DNA from: Pseudomonas argentinensis
Lineage (GTDB): Bacteria; Pseudomonadota; Gammaproteobacteria; Pseudomonadales; Pseudomonadaceae
Reading direction: 5' to 3'
DNA length: 64,000 bases
Assembly (NCBI RefSeq): GCF_001839655.2
Contig: NZ_CP056087.1
Location: 2,604,001 to 2,668,000 of the forward strand
The notes beneath the pieces were generated by a model, which worked only from the letters and a program-made list of their open reading frames with translations, ran no database searches and was not told the DNA's origin. Each line of letters starts with the position of its first letter. Positions within the stretch are counted from its first letter, which is position 1. The position numbers were made by a program, and so were the translations under genes. Shown in pieces: positions 17,934 through 28,399 of the stretch.

Positions 17934-18038
17934 TGGCTTTAGGGGTTTAGATAGGTCGCCTCTTTATTACGTCTATTACGATTCTATCGGTTATTCGAGG
18001 AATGGTTCAGTTCTGATGATCCCAGATCTTATCTCTAA

Positions 18039-18977
18039 TCAGGACTCACTGACTTGCGAAAAATTTCTTGCTTCCGCGAGCAGCCAGTCTCGAAAGTTCC
18101 GAACCTTTGCTAGTTCCCCGAAGCCTTCCTTGTATACGAGATAATATGCTTGGGTGAGGGGGCACTCTAAACCTTTATCTACGAAGGGGCGCATTAGACG
18201 TCCCGCTGCCAAATCATCATGAACTATGACACTTCTAGCCAGCGCTAAACCATGACCCTCGATAGCTGCCTGTAGAACCTCAGCCGAACTAGTAACTCGC
18301 AATCCGTTACCGGTCGCGATGTGCTCATACCCTGATGCATCCAGCCACATTCTCCACGTTGGATAATCATGATCTTCAGCCATGCTAAGGTCATGAATGA
18401 GCGTCGACTTTTCCAATGCTTCGCGCTCGAGTATCCCGTTTTGTAACAGCCGAAAATTTGGCGAACAGACTGGGAAAATTACCTCATCCATCAAGTGGAT
18501 CGCTATTAGTCCCACCCAATCTCCAGATCCGTAGCGAACACCTATATCGAAATGCTGACTTTTGAAGTCTACTGATCGAGGATTGGTATCGAGTAGCACA
18601 TTGATTGTCGGATATGCCTGTTGAAATCTCTCAATTCGAGGCAGCAGCCACTTAGAGGCGAATGCTGGGCTCAAGGCTACCGTTAAACTGGATCGTCGAC
18701 TATCGTCTTTTAGACATGCTAGCCCAAAGTTTAGGCGATCAAATCCTTCTTGGATATATGGCAATGCTGCCTGCGCTGCATCCGTAAGTATTAGACGATT
18801 AGCTCCGCTTCCTATTCGAATAAAAAGAGAAACTCCTAGCAATGCCTCCAAACTTCTCACCTGTTGACCGACTGCAGCAGGGGTAACGCTCAGTTCGATT
18901 GCTGCTTCAGAGAAGCTTTGATGTCGTGCTGCAGCTTCAAAAGCTCGTAACGCATTGAGGTGTGTAGGTGCTGGCAT
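18039..18977 (-). CDS. LysR-family transcriptional regulator (GcvA-like)
   Basis: A 312-residue LysR regulator with an N-terminal winged helix (HLNALRAFEAAARHQSFSEA, VTPAAVGQQVRSLEALLG) and a C-terminal substrate-binding-like domain. The pattern LNALRAFEAAARHQSF is typical of the GcvA-like branch. The ATG at 18977 is preferred to a TTG nine codons upstream. It is divergent from an AhpD-like gene at 19187, its most probable target. Confidence 0.88.
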   Translation of the reverse strand: MPAPTHLNALRAFEAAARHQSFSEAAIELSVTPAAVGQQVRSLEALLGVSLFIRIGSGANRLILTDAAQAALPYIQEGFDRLNFGLACLKDDSRRSSLTVALSPAFASKWLLPRIERFQQAYPTINVLLDTNPRSVDFKSQHFDIGVRYGSGDWVGLIAIHLMDEVIFPVCSPNFRLLQNGILEREALEKSTLIHDLSMAEDHDYPTWRMWLDASGYEHIATGNGLRVTSSAEVLQAAIEGHGLALARSVIVHDDLAAGRLMRPFVDKGLECPLTQAYYLVYKEGFGELAKVRNFRDWLLAEARNFSQVSES

Positions 18978-19079
18978 TGATAGTTTTTCTTTTTCGCTAG
19001 GCAAGATCTTATGCGTTGCCTTCTCAGTATACCTCTATCAGCATATGCGCTCAATCTGGAGAAAGCAAAGGCCGATTGT

Positions 19080-19095
19080 TTGAAAAGCAATTCAA
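19080..19095. promoter_or_regulatory. candidate LysR operator dyad
   Basis: TTGAA-N6-TTCAA lies in the 209-base divergent space between the LysR gene and the AhpD-like gene and fits the general T-N11-A LysR-box form. Found by eye only. Confidence 0.3.
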
Positions 19096-19186
19096 AACGC
19101 GACCAGTGAGGCATTAATATAGTTTTTTGGTGTGGCGGTATAACAGTTTTCCGCATCAATCTAGAGTTCTTTAACGAGGCAGCTAA

Positions 19187-19522
19187 ATGATCGACTGGAA
19201 AGAGTATTCGGGCCAACTGACAGAAAAAGTCGGGCAGTTCGCAAAATTGGCGCCTGACACGATGCGTGGTATTACTGCAATTGGCAGTGCACCAGCAAAG
19301 CACTTACACCCTAAAGTGCATGAGCTGATTGCATTATCTGTAGCGGTCACGACTCGGTGTGATGGTTGTATAGCTGTACACGCTCAAGCAGCATTGGGGC
19401 ACGGTGCTACGCGAGAGGAAATTGCTGAAGCGTTGAGCGTGGCTATAGCGTTGAATGCGGGCGCGGCGCTGACCTATACGGCACGCGTCCTTGATGCGGT
19501 TTCTGCCTTTGAGAAGACGTAG
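19187..19522 (+). CDS. carboxymuconolactone decarboxylase / AhpD-family protein
   Basis: A 111-residue all-helical protein of the CMD/AhpD family. It has the redox CxxC motif with its downstream histidine (RCDGCIAVHAQAAL), so it is more likely an AhpD-type alkylhydroperoxidase or peroxide/thiol-linked protein than a true decarboxylase. Conserved ELIALSVAVTTRCDGC and GATREEIAEAL support the family. Divergent from the LysR gene. Confidence 0.88.
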   Translation: MIDWKEYSGQLTEKVGQFAKLAPDTMRGITAIGSAPAKHLHPKVHELIALSVAVTTRCDGCIAVHAQAALGHGATREEIAEALSVAIALNAGAALTYTARVLDAVSAFEKT

Positions 19523-19637
19523 TTGGGGCCAGTTGTTTTTTACCTTGGCTTCAGTGGTCTTTGTGAATGTTGAAGGAGGGATGGCGGATTGATATTACTC
19601 AGCCGTCCTTTGTTCTCCTTTGAATGATCAATCTTTG

Positions 19638-20564
19638 CTACAGCCACTGGGTGCTGCTCAGTAGGATAACCGGTAAGGTAATTGCCGCAAGCAACGTCTG
19701 GCCCGCAACGATTCCGGCCATCAGGGGAGCATCCCCGCCTAGTTGTCTCGCCATGATATAAGAGGATGAAGCGGTAGGTAGCGCCTGGAACAATATAGCT
19801 GCAACTGCTGCTTCACCTGTTAAGCCAAATATGTGGCAAAAACCAAGCGTCATGAAGGGCATGAGTAAAAATTTTATAGAAGACGACCACACGATCGGTC
19901 TCAGCCAGCTGATCGAGTTGCTAAGGTTCAAAGCCGCTCCCACACACAACAGTCCCAATGGCAATGACGCTTGACCGAGAGCTTTTAACACCGGCTCGAC
20001 CCAGGCGGGAATTCGAAACCCTATCGTTTGAGCGATGATACCGAGGGTGCAAGCGATCACGAGGGGGTTTAGCATCAGTTGCCGTCCTATGGACTTTGGT
20101 GACAGCTGGCCGCCAGCGCCATAACGCGCGAAAACTAAAATGCACAGCACGTTTACGGTTGGTACGATCGCTGCGTTAGCTACCGTCGCCAGCGCGATTC
20201 CATGAGCGCCGAGCAATCCTGCAGCAATTGAAATACCTACGTAGTTGTTGAAGCGCACACCGCCTTGAAAGACTGAAGTAAATCCCGGGTCATCAATTCC
20301 CAGCAGTGGCTTCGTCAAAACGAGCGTTGCGGCTGCTATTACTGTTGAAAATACTAAGGCGAGAGTCATCTCAATAAGCGGAACTTTGCCAAGTTCCGCT
20401 GTTGCTAGGCTGTGAAAAAATAATGAGGGTAGGAGAACGTAATAACCTAAGCGTTCCGCCTGCGACCAGAAAGATTCTTGTAAAAAGCCCCTATGCCTGA
20501 ACCATGCTCCCATTCCGATGAATATTATGATTGGGGCCAGGGCTAGGAGTAGTAGATATGTCAT
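19638..20564 (-). CDS. AEC-family (auxin efflux carrier-like) transporter
   Basis: A 308-residue inner membrane transporter with about ten hydrophobic segments in the typical two-half layout (family PF03547). Family features include LPSLFFHSL, the RFNNYVGI stretch and LPLGLLCVGAAL. Members export or import small organic acids or amino acids. The first codons overlap the end of the aminotransferase gene by four bases, so the pair is an operon and the transported compound may be a substrate or product of that enzyme. Confidence 0.88.
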   Translation of the reverse strand: MTYLLLLALAPIIIFIGMGAWFRHRGFLQESFWSQAERLGYYVLLPSLFFHSLATAELGKVPLIEMTLALVFSTVIAAATLVLTKPLLGIDDPGFTSVFQGGVRFNNYVGISIAAGLLGAHGIALATVANAAIVPTVNVLCILVFARYGAGGQLSPKSIGRQLMLNPLVIACTLGIIAQTIGFRIPAWVEPVLKALGQASLPLGLLCVGAALNLSNSISWLRPIVWSSSIKFLLMPFMTLGFCHIFGLTGEAAVAAILFQALPTASSSYIMARQLGGDAPLMAGIVAGQTLLAAITLPVILLSSTQWL

Positions 20565-21721
20565 TTTTCGCTAACCAATGCGGCTACAAGACGTTTACAG
20601 CCTTCGACGAGGCTAGCCTGGTCGGTTGCAAAGGAGAGCCTGATGTGACCTGGCATCCCGAATGCACTGCCGGGGACAGTTGCCACTCCGGACGTTAGTA
20701 AGTCGTAAGCGAGCTTTTGGTCGTCAGTGATACCTTTAATCTTGGGCAGGAGGTAAAAGGCGCCCTCGGGGCTTGTTACATCGAGTGCCATTGAAGAGCT
20801 CAGGATGTTCATCGCAGCATCTCGGCGCTGGCGATAGATCTCATTGCGTTCTTGCAAAAAGTCGCGCGGGCCGTTCAGTGCTGCGATAGCGGCGTGCTGG
20901 CTGAGTGTGCTGGTTTGCGTGCAATTCTGAGATTGCACTGAGGTGATGGCTGCTATCAGCGCGCGTGGGCCGCAGCCCCAACCAACCCGCCAGCCTGTCA
21001 TCGCATAGGCTTTAGATACACCATCGACGATCAGTACGCGCTCTGCTAGGTCAGGCGCTACGGCGGCGAGGGTTGAGTAAGATTCGCTGACGTAGAGAAT
21101 TTCAGCGTATATATCGTCAGACAGAATCATCACTTCGGGATAGCGGCGCAGCACCTCTGCCAGAGCTTCCAGATCTCGCTTGCTGTATAGCGCGCCTGAT
21201 GGGTTCCCTGGGGCATTCAATACAAGCCAGCGCGGGCGCTTTGAGAGCTTGAGTGCGGCGGCGAGGTGTTCTGGCGTAATTTTGAACCCCTCTGCGGCGG
21301 TGGTCGGGAGTACCACTGGTGATGCGCCGCACATTCTGATCATGTCTGGATAGCTAGCCCAGTACGGTGCAGGAATGAGAACGTCGTCGCCGCGCTTCAG
21401 CGTGGCAAAAAAGGCGTTGAAGATAATCTGTTTGGCACCGCAGCCAACCGCAACTTGATCATCGTCGTAATTCAACCTGCGGTCGGCTTCCATGCGATCG
21501 CGAATGGCTTGCCTTAAAGCGGGTAGACCATTTGCGGGCGTGTATCCAAGGCGTTGCTGCATCGCCTGCAGTGCAGCCTCGATGACATGGCTCGGAGCGG
21601 TGAAATCAGGTTCTCCAAGAGTCAGATCGATCACGTCGTGATTGGCCGCCCGCAGTTCGGCAGCTCGTCGAGCCATGAGCAGAATAGGAGATTGGGTGAT
21701 CTGGTAATTGGGGCTGATCAT
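20561..21721 (-). CDS. PLP-dependent aminotransferase, class I/II
   Basis: A 386-residue fold-type I aminotransferase. The PLP lysine is in VSKAYAMTGWRVGWG, with upstream LTLGEPDF, YTPANGLPALRQAI, NAPGNPSG and SDDIYAEI motifs, and a carboxylate-binding arginine in HIRLSFA near the C-terminus. It most resembles aspartate/aromatic-type aminotransferases; the exact substrate cannot be read from sequence. It is coupled to an AEC transporter downstream and lies 97 bases after a LysR gene on the same strand. Confidence 0.9.
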   Translation of the reverse strand: MISPNYQITQSPILLMARRAAELRAANHDVIDLTLGEPDFTAPSHVIEAALQAMQQRLGYTPANGLPALRQAIRDRMEADRRLNYDDDQVAVGCGAKQIIFNAFFATLKRGDDVLIPAPYWASYPDMIRMCGASPVVLPTTAAEGFKITPEHLAAALKLSKRPRWLVLNAPGNPSGALYSKRDLEALAEVLRRYPEVMILSDDIYAEILYVSESYSTLAAVAPDLAERVLIVDGVSKAYAMTGWRVGWGCGPRALIAAITSVQSQNCTQTSTLSQHAAIAALNGPRDFLQERNEIYRQRRDAAMNILSSSMALDVTSPEGAFYLLPKIKGITDDQKLAYDLLTSGVATVPGSAFGMPGHIRLSFATDQASLVEGCKRLVAALVSEK

Positions 21722-21818
21722 CGCAGAAGCGCTCTTGGTGGGACTTAATGAGCGCTACGATAGCGATGTGATCTATTAATAAAAAACGATAATAAATCAG
21801 CTTATGATCAATTAATTC

Positions 21819-22703
21819 TCATGGGTCAGTGGGTGAGGTTTCTTTGTGAATGGCTTCTGCGAGAGCTTTTACCAGCCTTCCAGCCGGCCTGTCTTCGCGC
21901 TCTAAAAGCACAACACGACGCATTTGATGAGGGTCACCGAATGGTAGCCGGAGCACGCCGTCAAGATGACTTACATCGCGAGAGGAAAGGGGGATGACCG
22001 CGACTCCTAGGCCGCTCGCGACCATCTGAATGATTGCGTCTTGACTATCGAGCTCCATGCTAGTTTGAACCTTAATCCGCGAACGTCGTAGTTCGCGCTC
22101 GATCGTTCTACCGGCCCAAGCACGTCGGTCGAAGCGAATGAAGGGATTCTCTTGCAAGATGCGCCGACAGTCCGATCCTGCCAGGTGTGCAGGAAAAATG
22201 ACCCAAAAACCCTCTTGGTAGAGAGCGGTACTCACCAAGCCACTTGGGTGCGGCTTTACTGGCTCTGTAGTTATCGCTGCATCAAGCTCTCCAGACTCGA
22301 TACGAGTGGCTAGCTCGGCAGACATTCCTGACGAAACGTTTATCCGCAGGTTTGGTTGCTCAAGACTTAGCCTGGCTAATGCTTTTGGCAGGACGCCTGC
22401 TAACGCTGTTTGTATGGCCCCTACCTTTAGTCGGCCTCGCAGCTCGCTGCCATCACCGAGATCAGAAGCGATGCTTTCATAAATTGCTAGTATTTCCCGG
22501 GCTCGCTCTACAGCTAAATGACCCGCTTCAGTGAGAACGGGTAGGCGTCGAGATCGATCAAACAGGGAGGCGTTGAATTCTTCCTCTAGCCCCCGGACGT
22601 GCAAGCTCACGGCAGATTGGGTGAGGTGCACAGCCTCAGCGGCTCTTGCGAACGAACCATGCTGTGCAATCGCCAATAAAGTGCGTAGAGCACGAAGTGA
22701 CAT
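21819..22703 (-). CDS. LysR-family transcriptional regulator
   Basis: A 294-residue LysR regulator with an N-terminal helix-turn-helix (LLAIAQHGSFARAAEAVHLT, QSAVSLHVRGLEEEF) and an effector domain containing GRLKVGAIQTALAGVLP. It sits just upstream of, and on the same strand as, the aminotransferase-transporter pair and probably controls it. The 97-base gap between them is AT-rich and could hold the promoter. Confidence 0.88.
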   Translation of the reverse strand: MSLRALRTLLAIAQHGSFARAAEAVHLTQSAVSLHVRGLEEEFNASLFDRSRRLPVLTEAGHLAVERAREILAIYESIASDLGDGSELRGRLKVGAIQTALAGVLPKALARLSLEQPNLRINVSSGMSAELATRIESGELDAAITTEPVKPHPSGLVSTALYQEGFWVIFPAHLAGSDCRRILQENPFIRFDRRAWAGRTIERELRRSRIKVQTSMELDSQDAIIQMVASGLGVAVIPLSSRDVSHLDGVLRLPFGDPHQMRRVVLLEREDRPAGRLVKALAEAIHKETSPTDP

Positions 22704-23320
22704 GTTTGACCAACCTTAAAATCCGAATCGATAGGACGTAATAGCCATCCTATATAACAAATGCCGACTTCTAGGGGAGGAAATTCGAGTTTGGCGCTCA
22801 CGTGAGCCTCAGATATCCCTCCGCCGCAGTAAGCCTATCGAAGCAGTGCAACTTCGTCTGACAAGAACTGGGACGTACACCGACGACGTTTATCAGTAGG
22901 AGGCATGCGTGGTGGTGTGTCACCGAGCCTGACGTTTTGCCAGGCGGGCTTGAGAAGGGCTTGGCTGATACGCCAAGACGGCTTTTGCACAGCGCGGGCG
23001 GCTTCACGCCAGCCTCAGCATGGAAGCTCTTTCTATAAACAAGGTATTCGGTATGAGGCAGCCACATTCGGCACGTGATCTAGGAGCTCGACTCGGTGGC
23101 GTATGGGGAGTGGCTCAGAGGCTTAGCATAGGATGTAAACCAGCTTTTTATCGCGGTAAACCTGCTGAGGTTACAGTGCAAAAAAACAGGGTTACAGCGC
23201 GCTTTTGGCGCGAGCTCAGACAGCCTTTGCCTGCAGGGCCCTTGTCATCAGGTTGATTCTACTGGACTGAATGCTCGCAACCCTTGGTCATAATCCTGAC
23301 GATTAATCAGGTGACCCGTG
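22704..23320. other. 617-base intergenic region
   Basis: No gene supported. Short frames on both strands lack coding character. Around 23170-23205 a GGTTACAG motif is repeated with an A-run between the copies. The right end contains the AGGTGA ribosome binding site of the exonuclease-ligase gene. The region marks the switch from leftward to rightward genes and may carry both promoters. Confidence 0.4.
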
Positions 23321-25291
23321 ATGAAACGCCTTCGGATCGCAACCTTCAATATCAATGGCATCAACGCGCGCCTCTCCAACTTACTGAGCTGGTTGGAGCG
23401 CGAGGCACCTGATGTTGTTTGCCTGCAGGAGCTGAAATCGCCAGACAAGTCATTCCCCGCCAAGGACATCGAAGCGGCGGGGTACGGCGTGGTCTATCAG
23501 GGGCAGACGTCCTGGAATGGCGTGGCAATCCTCGCGCGCGACGCGCAACCGTTGGAGATTCGTAGAGGGCTTCCCGGAGCCGAGGGGGACAAGCAGGCGC
23601 GATATATCGAGGCTGCTGCTCACGGCATCGTAGTCGCCTGTTTGTACCTGCCGAATGGCAACCCACGTCCAGGGCCTAAGTTTGATTACAAACTGGCCTG
23701 GTTCGAGCACCTGATCGAGCACGCCAAAAGCCTTCAGGCACTTGAGCACCCTGTGGTGCTTGCGGGCGACTTCAACGTGGTACCAACGGACTTCGACATC
23801 TACAACACCAGGTCGTGGTTGAAGGATGCGTTGCTGCAGCCTGAAAGCCGTGAGTGCTACCAGCGGCTCCTGGATCAGGGTTGGGTGGACAGCATTCGGC
23901 ATCTTCATCCGGAAGAGCAGATCTTCACCTACTGGGATTACTTCAGGCACCACTGGCAGACCAATTCGGGCCTGCGCATCGATCATCTGCTGACCAATCC
24001 AGCACTTGCTCCTCATCTCGTCGCTGCGGGCGTAGATACCTGGGTGCGAGGTGAGGAACATCCGAGCGACCACACGCCGACTTGGATCGAGGTGGGCGGG
24101 CGGAAGCTGCCGCGTGGGCGTGTGGCGAAGGCGACAGGCTCGGGCAATCGGAAGACCAATCGTGCCGATGATCCAAACTCGCAAACAGCGCCGACAAAGG
24201 CAGGCGGAAAGACGAGTAAGGGAGCTAAGAAGGCTTCGGCCAGCAAGACTCCCGATACGCTTAAACCGCAGCTCGCCACACTCGTGGAGTCAGCACCGCC
24301 CGGTGAATGGCGCTACGAGATCAAATTCGATGGGTATCGCATGCTCGCTCGCATCATGAATGGCGAGGTGAAATTCTTCACTCGAAATGGCCACGACTGG
24401 ACGGAGAAGCTACCCGCTCAGGCTGCAGCTATCGCGAAGCTCGGAGTCAAAAACGGGTGGCTCGACGGTGAGATGGTGGTTCCGAACGATAAGGGATTGC
24501 CGGACTTTCAGGCTCTGCAGAATGCGTTCGACTCAGGCCGCAGCGCGGACATCATCTACTACCTGTTTGACCTCCCATTTCTGGAGGGAAATGACCTACG
24601 TGATGCACCATTAGAGGAGCGTCGGGAGGCACTTTCTGATCTGCTGAGCGAGCCCAAGTCCGGATCGAAGATTCTACGATTCTCCGAGGATTTCGAAGAG
24701 GCCCCCGAGGCGCTTCTGAACAGCGCGTGCCAAATGCAGATGGAAGGCTTGATCGGAAAGAGGGTCAGCAGCGCTTACAGATCGAGGCGCAGCGATGATT
24801 GGATCAAGCTGAAGTGCAAGCGCAGGCAGGAGTTTGTTGTCGTTGGCTACACCGATCCCAAGGGCGCGCGCGCCAAGTTCGGCGCGTTGCTTCTCGCACT
24901 GCATGATCCGGACTCAGGTGAGCTGAAGTACACGGGCAAGGTGGGTACTGGCTTCAATGAAGCTAGCCTGAACTCGCTCTACGCCGAACTGCATCCGCTG
25001 GAGACGAAAGGGGTGCCTGTCACGAATCCTCCAAAGGGCCCTGATGCTAAAGGCGTGCACTGGCTTGAGCCTGTACTGCTTGCGGAGATCTCGTTCGCGC
25101 AGATCACCAAGGATGGGATTGTCAGGCATGCCGTGTTTCAAGGGCTTCGCGTCGACAAACCTGCGGTAGCTATCACCGAAGAGCAGCCTAAGAAGGTCGG
25201 TGCTCGGTCGGCGGCGAGCGATGCGAAGCCGGAACCTACCAGATCCTCTCGGCGCTCTGGGGCGCAGGTGCATCGAGTCACATGCGTTTAA
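23321..25291 (+). CDS. fusion of exonuclease III with an ATP-dependent DNA ligase (LigD-type)
   Basis: One 656-residue protein. Residues about 1-260 are a complete exonuclease III/AP endonuclease domain: N10 in FNING, E37 in QELK, Y109 in LYLPNG, GDFNV near 150 and SDHTP near 249. A Lys/Gly/Ala-rich linker follows (about 265-310). The rest is the LigD-type ligase: adenylated lysine K335 in EIKFDGYR, LDGEMV, YLFDLPFLEG, MEGLIGKR and DWIKLKC, then an OB-fold with ELKYTGKVGTGF. In known LigD proteins this ligase domain follows a 3'-phosphoesterase domain and precedes a polymerase domain. Here the phosphoesterase is replaced by an exonuclease III module and the polymerase is a separate overlapping gene. 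The ATG 23321 follows AGGTGA at good spacing. No Ku gene is in the window. The domains are certain; the combined role is inference. Confidence 0.88.
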   Translation: MKRLRIATFNINGINARLSNLLSWLEREAPDVVCLQELKSPDKSFPAKDIEAAGYGVVYQGQTSWNGVAILARDAQPLEIRRGLPGAEGDKQARYIEAAAHGIVVACLYLPNGNPRPGPKFDYKLAWFEHLIEHAKSLQALEHPVVLAGDFNVVPTDFDIYNTRSWLKDALLQPESRECYQRLLDQGWVDSIRHLHPEEQIFTYWDYFRHHWQTNSGLRIDHLLTNPALAPHLVAAGVDTWVRGEEHPSDHTPTWIEVGGRKLPRGRVAKATGSGNRKTNRADDPNSQTAPTKAGGKTSKGAKKASASKTPDTLKPQLATLVESAPPGEWRYEIKFDGYRMLARIMNGEVKFFTRNGHDWTEKLPAQAAAIAKLGVKNGWLDGEMVVPNDKGLPDFQALQNAFDSGRSADIIYYLFDLPFLEGNDLRDAPLEERREALSDLLSEPKSGSKILRFSEDFEEAPEALLNSACQMQMEGLIGKRVSSAYRSRRSDDWIKLKCKRRQEFVVVGYTDPKGARAKFGALLLALHDPDSGELKYTGKVGTGFNEASLNSLYAELHPLETKGVPVTNPPKGPDAKGVHWLEPVLLAEISFAQITKDGIVRHAVFQGLRVDKPAVAITEEQPKKVGARSAASDAKPEPTRSSRRSGAQVHRVTCV

Positions 25292-26151
25292 CTCACCCCG
25301 ACCGCGTCATTGATTCCAGCAGCGGCCTTACCAAGCGGGATCTGGCGGAGTTCTACATACGGACGCTGGACTGGATCATTCCCCAACTCGCCGACCGCCC
25401 GGTGGCGCTTGTGAGGGCTCCTGAAGGCATCGGTGCGCAGCTGTTCTTTCAAAAGAATCCAGAGAGCCTGGCTATCCAAGGTATCGACTCGATCAGCAAA
25501 GCCCAGGCCGGCCATCCTGCGATGGTGATCAACAGCCCCGAAGCACTGCTAGGGGCCGTTCAAATGAGCACGATCGAATTGCATACCTGGAACGCTACGG
25601 GCGCTGATCTGAAACGTCCGGATCGCTTCGTGTTGGATCTCGATCCTGATCCGGCCCTGCCGTGGAAAAGCATGGTTGAAGCCACCCAGCTAACGCTTAC
25701 GGTGCTTGATGAGCTAGGACTCAAGTCGTTCCTGAAAACCAGTGGGGGCAAGGGGATCCATATCGTTGTGCCGCTTACTCCGAAGGACAGCTGGGAGGAC
25801 GTGAAGGCGTTCAGCCAGAGCATTGTGAAATATATGGCGCGGCTCATTCCTGACCGGTTTTCAGCCATTTCTGGCCCAAGAAATCGAGTGGGCCGTATCT
25901 TCATCGACTACCTGCGTAATGGCCTTGGGGCGACGACTATCTCTGCGTATTCGGTGCGGGCGAGAGAGGGCTTGCCGGTGTCCGTGCCGATCCATCGCGA
26001 AGAAGTGGGTGAGCTTAAAGCAGCCAACGCTTGGACTATCGTCAACCTCCACGAACGGCTGGATCAGCTGAAGGAAGACCCTTGGGCGGGGTTGCGCGAT
26101 ACGAAGCAGACTATTACCCGAGACATGCGCAAACGTATTGGTATGAAGTGA
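25282..26151 (+). CDS. LigD-type primase-polymerase domain protein
   Basis: A 289-residue protein matching the polymerase domain of LigD, an archaeo-eukaryotic primase-like enzyme that fills or adds nucleotides at DNA ends during non-homologous end joining. Catalytic features are present: LDLDPDPALPW (metal-binding aspartates near 119-121), SGGKGIHIVVPL (near 153) and a C-terminal YLRNGLGATTISAYS. It begins ten bases inside the 3' end of the exonuclease-ligase gene in another frame. The usual domain-joining sequence, of the form RLTHPDRVID, begins right at this start. That suggests the two genes come from one longer ligase-polymerase frame split by a frameshift, although a translated overlap would also work. 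Confidence 0.88.
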   Translation: MRLTHPDRVIDSSSGLTKRDLAEFYIRTLDWIIPQLADRPVALVRAPEGIGAQLFFQKNPESLAIQGIDSISKAQAGHPAMVINSPEALLGAVQMSTIELHTWNATGADLKRPDRFVLDLDPDPALPWKSMVEATQLTLTVLDELGLKSFLKTSGGKGIHIVVPLTPKDSWEDVKAFSQSIVKYMARLIPDRFSAISGPRNRVGRIFIDYLRNGLGATTISAYSVRAREGLPVSVPIHREEVGELKAANAWTIVNLHERLDQLKEDPWAGLRDTKQTITRDMRKRIGMK

Positions 26152-26292
26152 GCAGTAGGCGGTGGGTCAACCTGTGGCCACCTCGGGAATCGTCGCGATT
26201 GAGTCATGCTGGCAAGAGCTTTCGTCATGCCCATGGCCGTCCTCCGTAGACTCCGTCTGAAAACTGAGTGAGCGTGCGAGGCCGGACTTTCA

Positions 26293-26705
26293 CTAGGGGC
26301 GGGTAGGCTCAGAAGCACTCGTACAAAAGAGCGCTACTTTGTTGCCGTCCGGGTCTCGCAAATAGCCCACAAAAAAGTTAGGACTGTAAGCCTCGCGAAA
26401 ACCAGGGGCACCTTCATCCGCACCGCCATGGCGTAACCCCTCAGCATGCAGGCTTCTCACTTTCTCGTGTGTAGGTGCGCGAAAAGCAACCATGGTGCCG
26501 TTGCCAACTGTCGCCGGCTTACCGTCGTACGAGTGGTCACATGAAAGGCACCTGGGCCGTTCTCCTGATCCTCAATGCCGGGCATCGAATAGCACAGCTG
26601 CTTTTCCCAGCGCTCCACTTCGTACCCCAACGGCAACAGAATCGCGTTGTAGAACCTACCTGCAGCCGATAGGTCGTTCGAGCCGATCATTGTGTAGCTC
26701 AGCAT
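26293..26705 (-). pseudogene. frameshifted VOC (glyoxalase/bleomycin resistance-like) gene
   Basis: The 5' part (MLSYTMIGSNDLSAAGRFYN to AFHVTT) and the 3' part (YDGKPATVGNGTMVAFRAPT to NKVALFC) of a typical VOC-family protein lie in different frames that join at 26530-26532. Restoring one base there (for example CCG TAC for CG TAC) gives a continuous protein of about 136 residues. The rest is intact, including the GYLRDPDGNKVAL motif, so the mutation is recent or a sequencing error. Confidence 0.75.
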
Positions 26706-26750
26706 GATTCGTACCTCCGGAATTCCTTAGGCCAAGCCCAAGTGTCATTC

Positions 26751-26939
26751 TCAAAGTGACTCCAGTACTTCCGCCTCAACAATCATCCTTTCCCGGATTT
26801 GGTTGAGCGCTCTGTATACGGCCTCTCGTTCATCGGGCGTAAAGCCCTCGCTCGAAAGATCCACCTCATTCGGTGGAGCGGTGTTGATGAGCGCAGCGGT
26901 GTACCTTTTCGCGAATGCTTGGATTTTTGCGCTCTCCAT
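26751..26939 (-). CDS. hypothetical protein, 62 aa
   Basis: Small, mostly helical, charged protein (ESAKIQAFAKRYTAALI, then DEREAVYRALNQIRERM). No family recognised, but the composition is coding-like. Its ATG lies only ten bases from the left end of the IS3 element, so the insertion has separated the gene from its original upstream region. Confidence 0.5.
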   Translation of the reverse strand: MESAKIQAFAKRYTAALINTAPPNEVDLSSEGFTPDEREAVYRALNQIRERMIVEAEVLESL

Positions 26940-26956
26940 AGGGCATCTTGTAGTGG

Positions 26957-28122
<1,166 letters not shown>

Positions 28123-28399
28123 ACACCTCTTTCGCGGCGAGGATTTTCGCCTAAATCGGTGTCCGGAATCAGTAGACCACTACATCTCGATTTGTCTGCA
28201 AAGACAGAGAGGTTAGTCCAGTTCTGGGGCCTTTGGCGGCCACTACTTCTTCTGCCGATGTTCGGCCTCAACTAAGGGCAGCTGTCGGCCAAAAGTTGCC
28301 TGTTGACGTCCGCTAAAATCTATCTGGAGCAGCCCTTCGCTTCAGAGGGTAGGGGCTGAACATACACGGTAGGCCCTACATAGAGAGGGTGTGGCATGC

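Noticed and set aside
19579..19608. Weak stem with a 16-base loop after the AhpD-like gene as a terminator
   Set aside because: Large loop, a wobble pair and an interrupted T-run make it unconvincing.
22798..23067. 89-residue minus-strand frame in the 617-base gap
   Set aside because: No ribosome binding site, low-complexity Ser/Pro/His composition and no recognisable family.
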